The notes under the pieces were generated by a model that saw only the letters and a program-made list of their open reading frames with translations, ran no database searches and had not been told where the DNA came from. This document shows positions 23,263 through 32,616 of a DNA stretch of 36,718 nucleotides, piece by piece; the first letter of the stretch is position 1, and the number at the start of each line of letters is the position of its first letter. Made by a program: the position numbers and the translations under genes. The stretch is taken from positions 1 through 36,718 of the forward strand of contig JACREG010000004.1 in NCBI GenBank assembly GCA_016218375.1. Reading direction: 5' to 3'. The DNA is from Gammaproteobacteria bacterium. Its GTDB lineage: Bacteria; Pseudomonadota; Gammaproteobacteria; Thiohalobacterales; Thiohalobacteraceae.

Positions 23263-26200
23263 TCATCGTGTTATGGACGGCGGTCCGGCCCGCACGAAGG
23301 CCTCGAATTGTTCGGCCGGCAGCGGCTTGCTGAAGTAATAGCCCTGCACTTCATTACATCCTTGTTCGCGCAGAAATGCCAGTTGTTCCGCGGTCTCGAC
23401 GCCTTCGGCGATGGTTTTCAGACCGAGGCTGTTCGCCAGGCCGATGATGGCGACGACGATGGCGCGGTCTTCCGCATCCGCGCCGATCTCGCGTACGAAC
23501 GACTGGTCTATCTTGAGTCGATGCACTTTGAAGCGCTTGAGATAACTCAGCGAGGAATAGCCGGTGCCGAAGTCGTCTATCGACATGCGGATGCCGCGTT
23601 CGTGCAAACGGTCCATCACCGCGATGGCCGCGGGCGCATCCTCCATTGCAACGCCTTCGGTCAGTTCCAGTTCCAGATAGTGCGGTGCCAGTGTGACTTC
23701 TTCGAGGATCTGCGTCACCAGCTCCGGCAGGTGCGGATGACGGAACTGCACGGCCGAGAGGTTCACCGCCATCGTCATCGGCGCGAGGCCGCCGTCCAGC
23801 CAGGTCTTCATCTGTCGCACCGCGCTGCGCAGCGCCCATTCACCGATTTGCAGGATCTGGCCGCTTTCTTCCGCAATCGGGATGAACACGGCCGGGGCGA
23901 CCATACCCAGCTCCGGATGCCGCCAGCGCAGCAGTGCTTCCACGCCGACGATGCTGCCGTCGTGCAAGGCTATTTGAGGTTGATAGTGCAACTGCAACTG
24001 GTCGCGTTCCAGCGCGCGGCGCAGGGCGTTTTCCATTTTCAGGTTGTGGGTCGAACGTGCCTGCATTTCCGCGGTAAAGAAGCGGTAGTTGTTGCGGCCG
24101 TCGTGCTTGGCGCGGTACATGGCGGCATCGGCGCATTTGGACAGCACTTCGAAATCCGTGCCATCGCCGGGATACAGGGCAATGCCGATGGAGAGCGTAA
24201 CGGTCAGTTCGTAATTTTCGATCTGGTACGACTGGGCGATGGTCGTCAGCAACTTCTCGGCCACATGCGCCGCGCCATCGGCGTCGGTGTTGGGCAGAAT
24301 CAGAATGAATTCGTCCCCGCCTTGACGCGAAACCGTGTCCACTTCACGCACCGCGGTTTTCAGCCGGAGTGCAACCGCGACCAGTAGTTCGTCGCCGATG
24401 CGGTGTCCAAGCGAATCGTTGACGTTCTTGAAGTGATCGAGATCGACGAACATGACGGTCAACTGCGTGCGGCTGCGCTGGGCGGTGCGAAGGTCGTGAC
24501 AGATACGGTCGTTGAGCAAGACCCGGTTCGGCAATCCCGTGAGCGGATCGAAATGCGCCAGCCGTTGGATGTGTTCCTGGGCCGCCTTGCGCTGGGTGAT
24601 ATCGTTCGAAATGCCGATATAGTGGGTTATCTCGCCATTGGTATCGAGTACCCGCATGATCGAGAGCAATTCCGGATACAGGCTGCCGTCCTTGCGGCGA
24701 TTCCATACCTCGCCTTGCCAATGGCCTTGCGTGGATATGGCTTCCCACATCGCTTTGTAGAACGTTGAGTCGTGGCGACCCGAAGACAGCAGGCGCGGAT
24801 TTCGTCCCAGAACCTCGGCTTCGCTGTAGCCGCTGATGGCCGTGAATGCCTGGTTGACCATGATGATGTTGCGTTGGGCATCGGTAATGAGGATGCCTTC
24901 GCCGCTTTGTTCGAACACTTTGGCGGCAAGGCTGACTTGGGCCTCGGCACGTTTACGCTCGGTAATGTCTTCTCCCGACGAGAGCACCCCGTTAATCCTG
25001 CCCGATTCGTCCCGCAAGATCGCGTTGTGCCAGGCAACGATACGCTCCTCGCCGCCGCGGGTCAGAATTGCGTTTTCCAGATACTCGACAGGTGCGATGT
25101 TGCCCTTTATCAGTTGGCTGAACGCTTCCCGGATGTCTTCGCGTATGCACTCGGGCAGGAAATTCTCGAACCAGTCCTGGCCGAGAATATCCGCCTCGGC
25201 GGCGCCCAGCATTTCGCAACCCTTGCGATTGACGAGTTGCACCCGGCCTTCCGAATCCAGCGCAACCAGCATCACGCCGGCGATATTCAGGTATTGCAGC
25301 GTCCGTTGTTGGGATTCCAACAGCGCGCGTTCCGCCTGGGTGCGCGCGGTGATGTCGCGGGCGATGCCCAGCACGCCGATGACCTTGCCGCCGTCGTTGA
25401 CCATGGGCGTCTTGATGGTTTCAAACAGCCCTTGACTGCCATCGTCGGCGAAGGTCAGCCATTCTTCGTTGAGGCTGGGTTTGCCGGCGGTCATGGCTAT
25501 GCGGTCGTGCTCGCGGAAGAAGTCCGCCAATTCCCGGTCGACAAAGTCGTAGTCGGTTTTGCCGACGATGTCGGCTTCGCTGGCGCCGTAGAGCCGTTCG
25601 AACATCGGATTGCAGCTCAGATAGACGCCGTTCGCGTCCTTCAGCCAGACCAGATCGGGGATGGCGTCGAGCGTGGCTTCCAGTTTGCGTTGCACGACCA
25701 GCATTTCGGCGGTGCGCTGGGCGATGCTCGCTTCGAGCACTTGTTTGTGCATCCGAAACGCGACAAAAAGTTTCGCCAGATAGCCCAACGTCAGGCTGAA
25801 AAGAAAACCCAGTGCCGCCTGAAGTGCGGGTTCGAGCATATGTCCCCAACCGTCGATCGGCGCGACACTCAATGTCCAGCTTACGTTGGGTACGTGCAGG
25901 GTCTGCTCTACGGGTTCGATCAGGGGAGCCGCTGTCGGCGCAGAGCGCGCGATAATCTGTTTTTGGCGGGTGTCCGGTTGAATGCGCCAGAGCTCATACG
26001 CCAATCCTTGTTCGCGCAGATGGGATAGATGCTCGGTATCCAGTCCCTCGGGCAGGCGCATCACGACAATAGTAAAACCCCAGAAAAAGGGCCGACCCTC
26101 GCTGTCGTCGAGAAACACCGGCAAGCGACCGACCACGCCCATTCCGCCCATCACCAATTTAAGCGGCCCTGCCAGGGTGAGTTTGCCGCTGTCCCGGGCA

Positions 26201-26616
26201 AGCAGGGACTCCTTGCGCAGTGTCGGAGTGTTCAGCAGATCCAGGCCGATGGCGATTTCGTTTCCGGGCAGCGGCGCGATATTCCGGACGACCCCGCCGG
26301 GCGCCAGCGCCAGTTCGGAGGCGCCCGGATAAAACGGCAGTATCTTGCGGGCGGTAGCGTCGAAGTCGTGAACGCTGCCGTTGCTCTGACGTACCAGGGC
26401 CGCCAGGGCATGAGCCGCGGAAAGCGCATGTTCGATGGTATGTTCGATGGTGTGGACGTGGTCGCTCGTCAGGTTGGCAATGCTCGCCCGCTTGTGCTCC
26501 AGGCGATGCTGCTCCAGTTGCCAGACGATCAATCCCGATAGCGCGGCGGCGAGCAGAAAGACGCCGGCTGCGACAATCGACGGTTGCAATGGGCGGCGGG
26601 TGTGTGGGGCTGGCAT
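23263..26616 (-). CDS. Membrane CHASE-PAS-PAS-PAS-GGDEF-EAL protein
   Basis: A large dual c-di-GMP enzyme of 1117 aa if started at ATG 26616, which has an AGGA SD eight bases upstream; ATG 26625 is an alternative and the track start at 26748 adds an unlikely tail. Order: TM1 (about 10-30), a CHASE-like periplasmic sensor (YPGASELALAPGGVVR), TM2 (ALGFLFSLTLGYLAKLFVAF), three PAS domains ending in DITAR, DITERK and DITQRK, GGDEF (VSRQGGDEFILIL with RxxD site REVD), and EAL (GVEALLRWRHPE, DDFGTGYSSLSYLKRF, KIDQSFVRE, AEGVET). Both catalytic domains look intact, so net activity cannot be told from sequence. It leads the dgcZ operon. Confidence 0.93.
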   Translation of the reverse strand: MPAPHTRRPLQPSIVAAGVFLLAAALSGLIVWQLEQHRLEHKRASIANLTSDHVHTIEHTIEHALSAAHALAALVRQSNGSVHDFDATARKILPFYPGASELALAPGGVVRNIAPLPGNEIAIGLDLLNTPTLRKESLLARDSGKLTLAGPLKLVMGGMGVVGRLPVFLDDSEGRPFFWGFTIVVMRLPEGLDTEHLSHLREQGLAYELWRIQPDTRQKQIIARSAPTAAPLIEPVEQTLHVPNVSWTLSVAPIDGWGHMLEPALQAALGFLFSLTLGYLAKLFVAFRMHKQVLEASIAQRTAEMLVVQRKLEATLDAIPDLVWLKDANGVYLSCNPMFERLYGASEADIVGKTDYDFVDRELADFFREHDRIAMTAGKPSLNEEWLTFADDGSQGLFETIKTPMVNDGGKVIGVLGIARDITARTQAERALLESQQRTLQYLNIAGVMLVALDSEGRVQLVNRKGCEMLGAAEADILGQDWFENFLPECIREDIREAFSQLIKGNIAPVEYLENAILTRGGEERIVAWHNAILRDESGRINGVLSSGEDITERKRAEAQVSLAAKVFEQSGEGILITDAQRNIIMVNQAFTAISGYSEAEVLGRNPRLLSSGRHDSTFYKAMWEAISTQGHWQGEVWNRRKDGSLYPELLSIMRVLDTNGEITHYIGISNDITQRKAAQEHIQRLAHFDPLTGLPNRVLLNDRICHDLRTAQRSRTQLTVMFVDLDHFKNVNDSLGHRIGDELLVAVALRLKTAVREVDTVSRQGGDEFILILPNTDADGAAHVAEKLLTTIAQSYQIENYELTVTLSIGIALYPGDGTDFEVLSKCADAAMYRAKHDGRNNYRFFTAEMQARSTHNLKMENALRRALERDQLQLHYQPQIALHDGSIVGVEALLRWRHPELGMVAPAVFIPIAEESGQILQIGEWALRSAVRQMKTWLDGGLAPMTMAVNLSAVQFRHPHLPELVTQILEEVTLAPHYLELELTEGVAMEDAPAAIAVMDRLHERGIRMSIDDFGTGYSSLSYLKRFKVHRLKIDQSFVREIGADAEDRAIVVAIIGLANSLGLKTIAEGVETAEQLAFLREQGCNEVQGYYFSKPLPAEQFEAFVRAGPPSITR

Positions 26617-26749
26617 GGCGATCATCCTGTCGTCACGGTGGGGCACTCGACGATTCCTATGTTCCGCCGCATCCTGCATCGGCGGCGCGTGTGTTTCCGC
26701 GTAAGACAACTTCGACGGGTTGGATAATCCCCGCTCAATGGGAGCCACA
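26617..26749. other. Intergenic region before the GGDEF-EAL gene
   Basis: 133 bp without a gene. It holds a CCGCCG-N10-CGGCGG inverted repeat (26664-26685) upstream of the GGDEF-EAL start. No clear terminator for the HDAC gene is seen, so read-through into the c-di-GMP operon is possible. Confidence 0.4.
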
Positions 26750-27667
26750 CTACTCGCTCAACACTTTTATATGCGCCATGACACTGCGGCCGAGCGCGTG
26801 CAACGCATAACCACCCTCCAGTGTCGAGACTATACGCCCTGCAGACCAAGTCGCGGCAACCTCTTTGAGCTGCCGGGTGATCCAGGCGTAATCCGCTTCG
26901 ACCAGTGCCAGGCCCGCGATCTCGTCTTGCCAGTGGCCGTCGAAGCCGGCGGAGACGAAGAGCATCTCCGGTTGAAAATGCTGCAACGCCGGCAGCCAGT
27001 GTTCAAGTACCGCGCGACGCATGCCGGTGCCGTCCGTGCCCGCGGCCAGCGGTACGTTGACGATGTGATCGCTGTTGTCGGCGCCGGTGTGCGGATAGAG
27101 CGGGTGTTGGAACAACGAACACAACAGCACGCGCGGGTCGTCGCGGAAAATGTCTTCCGTGCCGTTGCCGTGATGCACGTCGAAATCCGCAATCGCGATG
27201 CGACGCAGGCCGTGGGTGGCCAGCGCATGCGCTACGCCGACCGCCACATTGTTGAACAGACAAAAGCCCATGGCATGATCGCGGCTGGCGTGATGCCCCG
27301 GCGGACGGATGCTGCAGAAAGCATTCGCCACCTTGCCGGCCATGACCAGATCGGTGCCGAGTATCGCCGCACCGGCCGCATGCAACGCCGCCTCCAGCGT
27401 GTCGGGATTCATCCAGGTATCGGCGTCGAGAGCGATCAGGCCTGCGTGAGGAGACGCGGCTTCCAGTTGGTCGATGTATTCGCTGGTATGAACGCGCTCC
27501 AATTGTTCGCGACTGACGCGCGGTGCGTCGTGGTGTTGTAGGATGTGATGCAGACCACTGGCGATGAGTTGATCCTCGATCGCCATGAGCCGCGCCGGAC
27601 TCTCGGGGTGTCCGGGGTCGATGTAATGTTTCAGACAGGCGGGATGCGTGATGTAGGCGGTCTGCAC
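26750..27667 (-). CDS. Class II histone deacetylase-family protein
   Basis: These zinc hydrolases remove acetyl groups from lysine side chains of proteins or from acetylpolyamines. The 305-residue protein shows HPESPARL near the N-terminus, the catalytic double His in IRPPGHHASRDHAMGFCLFNN, zinc ligands in DFDVHHGNGTEDIF and SAGFDGHWQDE, and the LEGGY motif with the transition-state Tyr. The start is GTG (MQTAYITHPACLKHY) with a weak SD. It is divergent from a PatZ-type acetyltransferase 72 bp away, which suggests protein lysine deacetylation as in the AcuC/AcuA pair of Bacillus; the substrate itself is not shown by the sequence. Confidence 0.9.
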   Translation of the reverse strand: MQTAYITHPACLKHYIDPGHPESPARLMAIEDQLIASGLHHILQHHDAPRVSREQLERVHTSEYIDQLEAASPHAGLIALDADTWMNPDTLEAALHAAGAAILGTDLVMAGKVANAFCSIRPPGHHASRDHAMGFCLFNNVAVGVAHALATHGLRRIAIADFDVHHGNGTEDIFRDDPRVLLCSLFQHPLYPHTGADNSDHIVNVPLAAGTDGTGMRRAVLEHWLPALQHFQPEMLFVSAGFDGHWQDEIAGLALVEADYAWITRQLKEVAATWSAGRIVSTLEGGYALHALGRSVMAHIKVLSE

Positions 27668-27695
27668 GGTGCGAGTCCCATCCGAGTGGATTGTT

Positions 27696-27725
27696 ACTAT
27701 AATGGTTCCTTAGCGCGTCCACCAA
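27696..27725. promoter_or_regulatory. Overlapping divergent promoters for the HDAC and acetyltransferase genes
   Basis: A perfect -10 TATAAT on the plus strand (27698-27703) overlaps TATAGT on the minus strand (27696-27701). The minus element has TTGGTG 18 bases upstream as a possible -35. The plus -35 is poor. The two polymerases would compete for the same bases. Confidence 0.45.
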
Positions 27726-27739
27726 AGGGAACATGGCTC

Positions 27740-30418
27740 ATGGGCAAACATTATCTCAGTCCGCTGTTCGCGCCCCAGAGCGTCGCCGTGATCGGCGCCA
27801 GTAACCGCTTGGAGAGCGTGGGTGGACTGGTGTTCCGCAATCTGCTCACCGGCGGCTATCGGGGCCGCTGTTTTCCGGTCAATCCTAATCACACCGAGAT
27901 TCAGGGCCAGCCGGCTTTCGCCAGTATCGAACACATTCCCGAGCGCGTCGATCTGGCCGTGATCGCCACCAAGGCCGAGACCATGCCGGCGATCATCGAG
28001 GCCTGCGGCCAGCAGGGCGTGCGCGCCGCGGTGATTCTCTCGGCCGGTTTTCACGAAACCGGCACTCACGGTGCCGCGCTGGAAAAGGCCGTGCTGGAAA
28101 ATGCGCGGCGTTACGGCCTGCGCTTGATCGGCCCCAACTGTCTCGGTGTGATCCGTCCCGAACTCGGTCTCAATGCCACATTCACCAACAGCGCCGTGCA
28201 GCCCGGCAACCTGGCGCTGATTTCGCAATCGGGCGCGTTGTGCAGTGCGATCCTCGATTGGGCGCTGCCCAATCATATCGGTTTTTCCAGTGTGGTATCG
28301 CTGGGCAATTCCGCCGACGTCGATTTCGGCGAGATCCTCGACTTCATGGTGTCCGATCCGCAGACCCGCGCGATCCTGCTGTACATCGAAGGCATCCGTC
28401 ATGCACGCAGTTTCATGAGCGCGTTGCGCGCCGCGGCACGCCTCAAGCCGGTGATCGTCGTCAAGGTCGGGCGGCACGAGGCCGGCAGCAAAGCGGCGCA
28501 GTCGCACACCGACGCGTTGGTGGTTGCCGACGATGTTTTCGATGCCACGCTGCGCCGCGCCGGCGCCGTGCGGGTGTTGAGCGTGGCGCAATTGTTCACC
28601 TCGGCGCAGGCACTGGCGGCCGGCATCCGTCCCAGCGGCAATCGTCTGGCCATCGTCACCAACGGCGGCGGCCCCGGCGTGATGGCGGCCGATCGTGCCG
28701 CCGATCTCGGCGTCGAACTGGCGATGCTTTCGCCGCAGAGCATCGACACCCTCAACGCCGTGCTGCCGGAAACCTGGTCGCACGGCAATCCGGTGGACAT
28801 CATCGGCGATGCCGCCGCCGAACGTTATCGCGATGCATTGACCGTCTGCATGCGCGCGCCGGAGATCGACGGCGTACTGGTGATCCTCACGCCGCAGGCC
28901 ATGACTCAGCCGTTGCGCGTGGCCGAGGCGGTGATCGAGGTGGCGCGGCAATTCACCAAGCCGTTGCTGGTGTGCTGGATGGGCGGTTCGCAAGTGATGG
29001 ACGCGCGCGCCGCCTTCATCGCGGCGGGCATTCCCAGCTTCCGCACGCCGGAGCCGGCCGTCGAGGTGTTTTCCTATCTCTCCGCGTATTTTCACAACCA
29101 GCAATTGTTACTGCAGACGCCCGGACCGCTGGCGCATCAGATCGCGCCGGACGTGGATGGCGCACGCATGTTGATCGAAAGCGTGCTGGCCGAGCATCGC
29201 AAAGTGCTCAACGAAATGGAATCCAAGGCGCTGTTGGCGGCGTTTCGCATTCCGGTGGCGAAAACCGTGGTGGCGCACTCGCCGAACGAGGCGCTGTTGT
29301 TGGCCGAACAGTTCGAATTTCCGGTGGCGATGAAAATCAACTCGCCGGACATCACCCATAAATCCGACTCCGGCGGCGTGCGTCTGAACATCGCCAACGC
29401 GGTGGCCGTGCGCGCCACCTATCAGGAGATCGTCGCGGATGTGCAGCGCAATCGTCCCAATGCGCATATCGACGGCATCGCCATCGAGCCCATGGCGGTC
29501 AAGCCGAACGGCCGCGAACTGTTGGTGGGCGTGACCACCGATCCGGTGTTCGGCCCGGTCATCACCTTCGGACTGGGCGGCACGGTGGTGGAAGTCCTGG
29601 CGGATCGTGCCGTCGAACTGCTGCCGCTCAATACTTATCTCGCCAGCAATCTGATTCAGCGCACCCGCGCCGCGAAACTGCTCGGCGCCTTCCGGCACAT
29701 GCCGGCCGCCGACATGGACGCGCTGATCAGTGTGTTGTTGCGCGTCTCGGAAATGGTCTGCGAACTGCCTTGGCTGAAGCAGATGGACATCAATCCGCTG
29801 CTGGTGGACGAACACGGCGCGCTGGCGGTCGATGCGCGTTTCGTCGTCGACTTTCATCAGCCCAGCGCCGACCGCTACGGTCACATGGCGATCAGTCCCT
29901 ATCCGACCCATCTGGTCGGCGAATGGCAACTGCCCGACGGCACCAATATTGTCATCCGGCCGATCCGCCCGGAAGACGCGGATCTCGAACAGACCTTCGT
30001 GCGCGGCTTGTCCGACGAGGCCAAATATTTCCGCTTCATGGAAACGCTTCAGGAACTCACGCCGGCGATGCTGGTGCGTTTCACGCAAATCGACTATGAC
30101 CGGGAAATGGCCTTGATGGCGGTGACCGAGGTCGCCGGCCAGGAGGTCGAACTGGGCATCGCCCGCTATGCCATCAACCCCGATGGCATGTCCTGCGAAT
30201 TCGCGCTGGTGGTGGCCGATCAGTGGCAGGGCAAGGGCGTGGCGCACAAACTCATGAGCAGTCTGATGGACGTCGCGCGCGATCGCGGGCTGGAGCGCAT
30301 GGAAGGCGAGGTGATGCGTGCCAACCAATCCATGCTCAAGCTGGTCACTCGTTTGGGATTCACCATCAAGACCAGCGAAGACGACGATGCGGTGAAACGG
30401 GTGAGCAAGGCGTTGTAG
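27740..30418 (+). CDS. patZ: PatZ-type protein lysine acetyltransferase (acyl-CoA synthetase-like/GNAT)
   Basis: PatZ (Pka, YfiQ) acetylates lysines of metabolic enzymes such as acetyl-CoA synthetase. I place the start at ATG 27740 ([23 protein letters not shown]) with SD GGGA nine bases upstream, giving 892 aa, close to the 886 aa of E. coli PatZ; the track start at 27545 reads back into the divergent gene. An NDP-forming acyl-CoA synthetase-like half with CoA-binding domain ([21 protein letters not shown]) and ATP-grasp region ([40 protein letters not shown]) is followed by a C-terminal GNAT domain ([20 protein letters not shown]; acetyl-CoA loop [10 protein letters not shown]). No terminator lies before the sucrose genes. 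Confidence 0.93.
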   Translation: MGKHYLSPLFAPQSVAVIGASNRLESVGGLVFRNLLTGGYRGRCFPVNPNHTEIQGQPAFASIEHIPERVDLAVIATKAETMPAIIEACGQQGVRAAVILSAGFHETGTHGAALEKAVLENARRYGLRLIGPNCLGVIRPELGLNATFTNSAVQPGNLALISQSGALCSAILDWALPNHIGFSSVVSLGNSADVDFGEILDFMVSDPQTRAILLYIEGIRHARSFMSALRAAARLKPVIVVKVGRHEAGSKAAQSHTDALVVADDVFDATLRRAGAVRVLSVAQLFTSAQALAAGIRPSGNRLAIVTNGGGPGVMAADRAADLGVELAMLSPQSIDTLNAVLPETWSHGNPVDIIGDAAAERYRDALTVCMRAPEIDGVLVILTPQAMTQPLRVAEAVIEVARQFTKPLLVCWMGGSQVMDARAAFIAAGIPSFRTPEPAVEVFSYLSAYFHNQQLLLQTPGPLAHQIAPDVDGARMLIESVLAEHRKVLNEMESKALLAAFRIPVAKTVVAHSPNEALLLAEQFEFPVAMKINSPDITHKSDSGGVRLNIANAVAVRATYQEIVADVQRNRPNAHIDGIAIEPMAVKPNGRELLVGVTTDPVFGPVITFGLGGTVVEVLADRAVELLPLNTYLASNLIQRTRAAKLLGAFRHMPAADMDALISVLLRVSEMVCELPWLKQMDINPLLVDEHGALAVDARFVVDFHQPSADRYGHMAISPYPTHLVGEWQLPDGTNIVIRPIRPEDADLEQTFVRGLSDEAKYFRFMETLQELTPAMLVRFTQIDYDREMALMAVTEVAGQEVELGIARYAINPDGMSCEFALVVADQWQGKGVAHKLMSSLMDVARDRGLERMEGEVMRANQSMLKLVTRLGFTIKTSEDDDAVKRVSKAL

Positions 30419-30466
30419 CGTTCCCGCGCATCCCTCCCATACCGAACACGACAGGCGGTGGACGGC

Positions 30467-32614
30467 ATGACAGACACAACGGAAGGCCTGTATATCCTGC
30501 TCGTCAGCGTGCACGGACTGATCCGCGGCCACGATCTGGAATTGGGGCGCGACGCGGATACCGGCGGTCAGGTGCTGTATGTCGTGGAGCTGGCGCGCGC
30601 GCTCGCCGCACATCCGCAGGTCGCGCGCGTCGATTTGCTCACGCGTCGGGTCGGCGATCCCAAGGTGTCGCCCGATTACGGCCGGCCGCAGGAACAAATT
30701 GCCGACCGGGCCTTCATCGTGCGCCTGACCTGCGGGCCGAAGCGTTATCTGCGCAAGGAAGTGCTGTGGCCGTATCTCGATGGCTTCGCCGATCAGGCGC
30801 TGGCGCATGTGCGGCGCGTCGGTCGCGTGCCCGATGTGGTGCACGGTCACTATGCCGATGCCGGTTATGCCGGCGCGCGCATCGCCGGTCCGCTCGGCGT
30901 GCCGATGCTGTTCACCGGCCATTCGCTCGGCCGTATCAAACGCGAGCGCTTGCTGGCGCAGGGTATGAAGGCCGGCGCGATCGAGTCGCAGTACAACATC
31001 GATACGCGCATCGAGGCCGAAGAACTGGCGCTGGACACGGCCGCCGTGGTGGTGGCGAGCACGCGCCAGGAGATCGAGTCGCAATACGCGCGCTACGACA
31101 ACTACACGCCGCGACGCATGATCGTGATTCCGCCCGGTGTGGATCTCAGCCGTTTTCATCCGCCGCGACGCCAGGAGGCCGATCCGCCGATAGGCGCCGA
31201 ACTCGCGCGCTTTCTCCGCGAACCGGGCAAGCCGATGATCCTCGCCTTGTCGCGGCCCGACGAACGCAAGAATATCGCCACGCTGGTGCAGGCCTATGCC
31301 GAACACGCGCCGCTGCGCGACAAGGCCAACCTGGTGATCGTCGCCGGCAACCGCGACGACATCGCCGAGATGGAGAAAGGCCCGCGCGAAGTGCTGAGCG
31401 ATCTGCTGCGCATGATCGACCGTTACGATCTCTATGGCAGCGTCGCCTATCCCAAGCATCACAGCCCGGACGACGTACCGGATCTGTTCCGGCTCGCCGC
31501 GCACCGTCGCGGCGTGTTCGTCAATCCGGCGCTCACCGAACCTTTCGGTCTGACGCTGCTCGAAGCCGCCGCCAGCGGTCTGCCGATTGTCGCCACCAAC
31601 GACGGCGGGCCGCGCGATATCGTCGATGTCTGCCGCAACGGCCTGCTCATCGATCCGCTCGACACACCGCACCTCGGCGAAGTGTTGTATGCGGTGCTGT
31701 CCAATCGTTCGCGCTGGCGGCGCTGGTCGAAGAACGGTGTGCACGGCGCGCACAACAGTTTTTCGTGGCCGGCGCACGCGCACAAATATGTGCAGACCGT
31801 GCAAAAGATCATCGCCCGTCAGCGCATGCGCGGCGTGTCGCTGCCCAAGAGCCGTCTGCCCACGGCCGACCGCATGCTCATCAGCGATATCGACGACACC
31901 TTGATCGGCGACGCCGCGGCCTTGCGGAAGTTGCTGCAACGCCTCAAGGCGGCGGGCGGGCGCATCGGCTTCGGTGTTGCCACCGGGCGGCGCATCGACA
32001 GCGCACTCAAGGTGCTGCGCGAATGGCAGGTGCCGCGCCCCGATCTGATGATCGCGGCGGTGGGCAGCGAGATTTACTACGGCCCGCGCGGCGTCGAAGA
32101 TCTCGGTTGGCGCCAGCACATCGATTACCGCTGGAAAGCGCAAGAACTGCGCGAGGCCATGCAGACCGTGCCCGGCGTGCGTTTGCAACCCAAAGAAGAA
32201 CAGCGCCTGCACAAGATCAGTTATTACTACGATCCCGAGCGCGCGCCCGACGTGCCGGAGATCGTGCGCCATCTGCGCGTACACGACCTGCATGCCAACG
32301 TTATCTACTCGCACCAGGCGTATCTCGATCTGTTGCCGATCCGTGCCTCGAAGGGGTTGGCGCTGCGCTATCTCGCGCTCAAGTGGGGACTGGCGCCGGA
32401 TCGTTTTCTGGTGGCGGGCGATTCCGGCAACGACGAAGAGATGCTCACCGGCGATACGCTCGCGGTGGTGGTCGGCAATCACGGTCCGGAACTGGAACAT
32501 CTGCGCGGCCGGCCGCGCATTTATTTCTCCCGCGGCCGGTATGCGCGCGGTATCGTCGAGGGGCTCGAATACTACGATTTTCTCGGCCGCTTGCGCATTC
32601 CCGAGGAGGCCTGA
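30467..32614 (+). CDS. Sucrose-phosphate synthase with fused sucrose-phosphatase domain
   Basis: This enzyme makes sucrose-6-phosphate from UDP-glucose and fructose-6-phosphate and probably also removes the phosphate. The start is ATG 30467 ([17 protein letters not shown]), 715 aa; a GTG three codons earlier is less likely. The GT-B glycosyltransferase part shows [51 protein letters not shown] and [17 protein letters not shown]. From about residue 465 a HAD phosphatase domain follows ([24 protein letters not shown]). It lies 49 bp after patZ and directly before sucrose synthase. Whether the HAD part is active is likely from its motifs but unproven. Confidence 0.92.
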   Translation: MTDTTEGLYILLVSVHGLIRGHDLELGRDADTGGQVLYVVELARALAAHPQVARVDLLTRRVGDPKVSPDYGRPQEQIADRAFIVRLTCGPKRYLRKEVLWPYLDGFADQALAHVRRVGRVPDVVHGHYADAGYAGARIAGPLGVPMLFTGHSLGRIKRERLLAQGMKAGAIESQYNIDTRIEAEELALDTAAVVVASTRQEIESQYARYDNYTPRRMIVIPPGVDLSRFHPPRRQEADPPIGAELARFLREPGKPMILALSRPDERKNIATLVQAYAEHAPLRDKANLVIVAGNRDDIAEMEKGPREVLSDLLRMIDRYDLYGSVAYPKHHSPDDVPDLFRLAAHRRGVFVNPALTEPFGLTLLEAAASGLPIVATNDGGPRDIVDVCRNGLLIDPLDTPHLGEVLYAVLSNRSRWRRWSKNGVHGAHNSFSWPAHAHKYVQTVQKIIARQRMRGVSLPKSRLPTADRMLISDIDDTLIGDAAALRKLLQRLKAAGGRIGFGVATGRRIDSALKVLREWQVPRPDLMIAAVGSEIYYGPRGVEDLGWRQHIDYRWKAQELREAMQTVPGVRLQPKEEQRLHKISYYYDPERAPDVPEIVRHLRVHDLHANVIYSHQAYLDLLPIRASKGLALRYLALKWGLAPDRFLVAGDSGNDEEMLTGDTLAVVVGNHGPELEHLRGRPRIYFSRGRYARGIVEGLEYYDFLGRLRIPEEA

Positions 32615-32616
32615 CG

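Noticed and set aside
30223-32616. Upstream 798 codons of the 1602-codon plus-strand ORF
   Set aside because: This part lies out of frame over patZ and the sucrose-phosphate synthase gene; the real gene starts at 32617 with a perfect SD.
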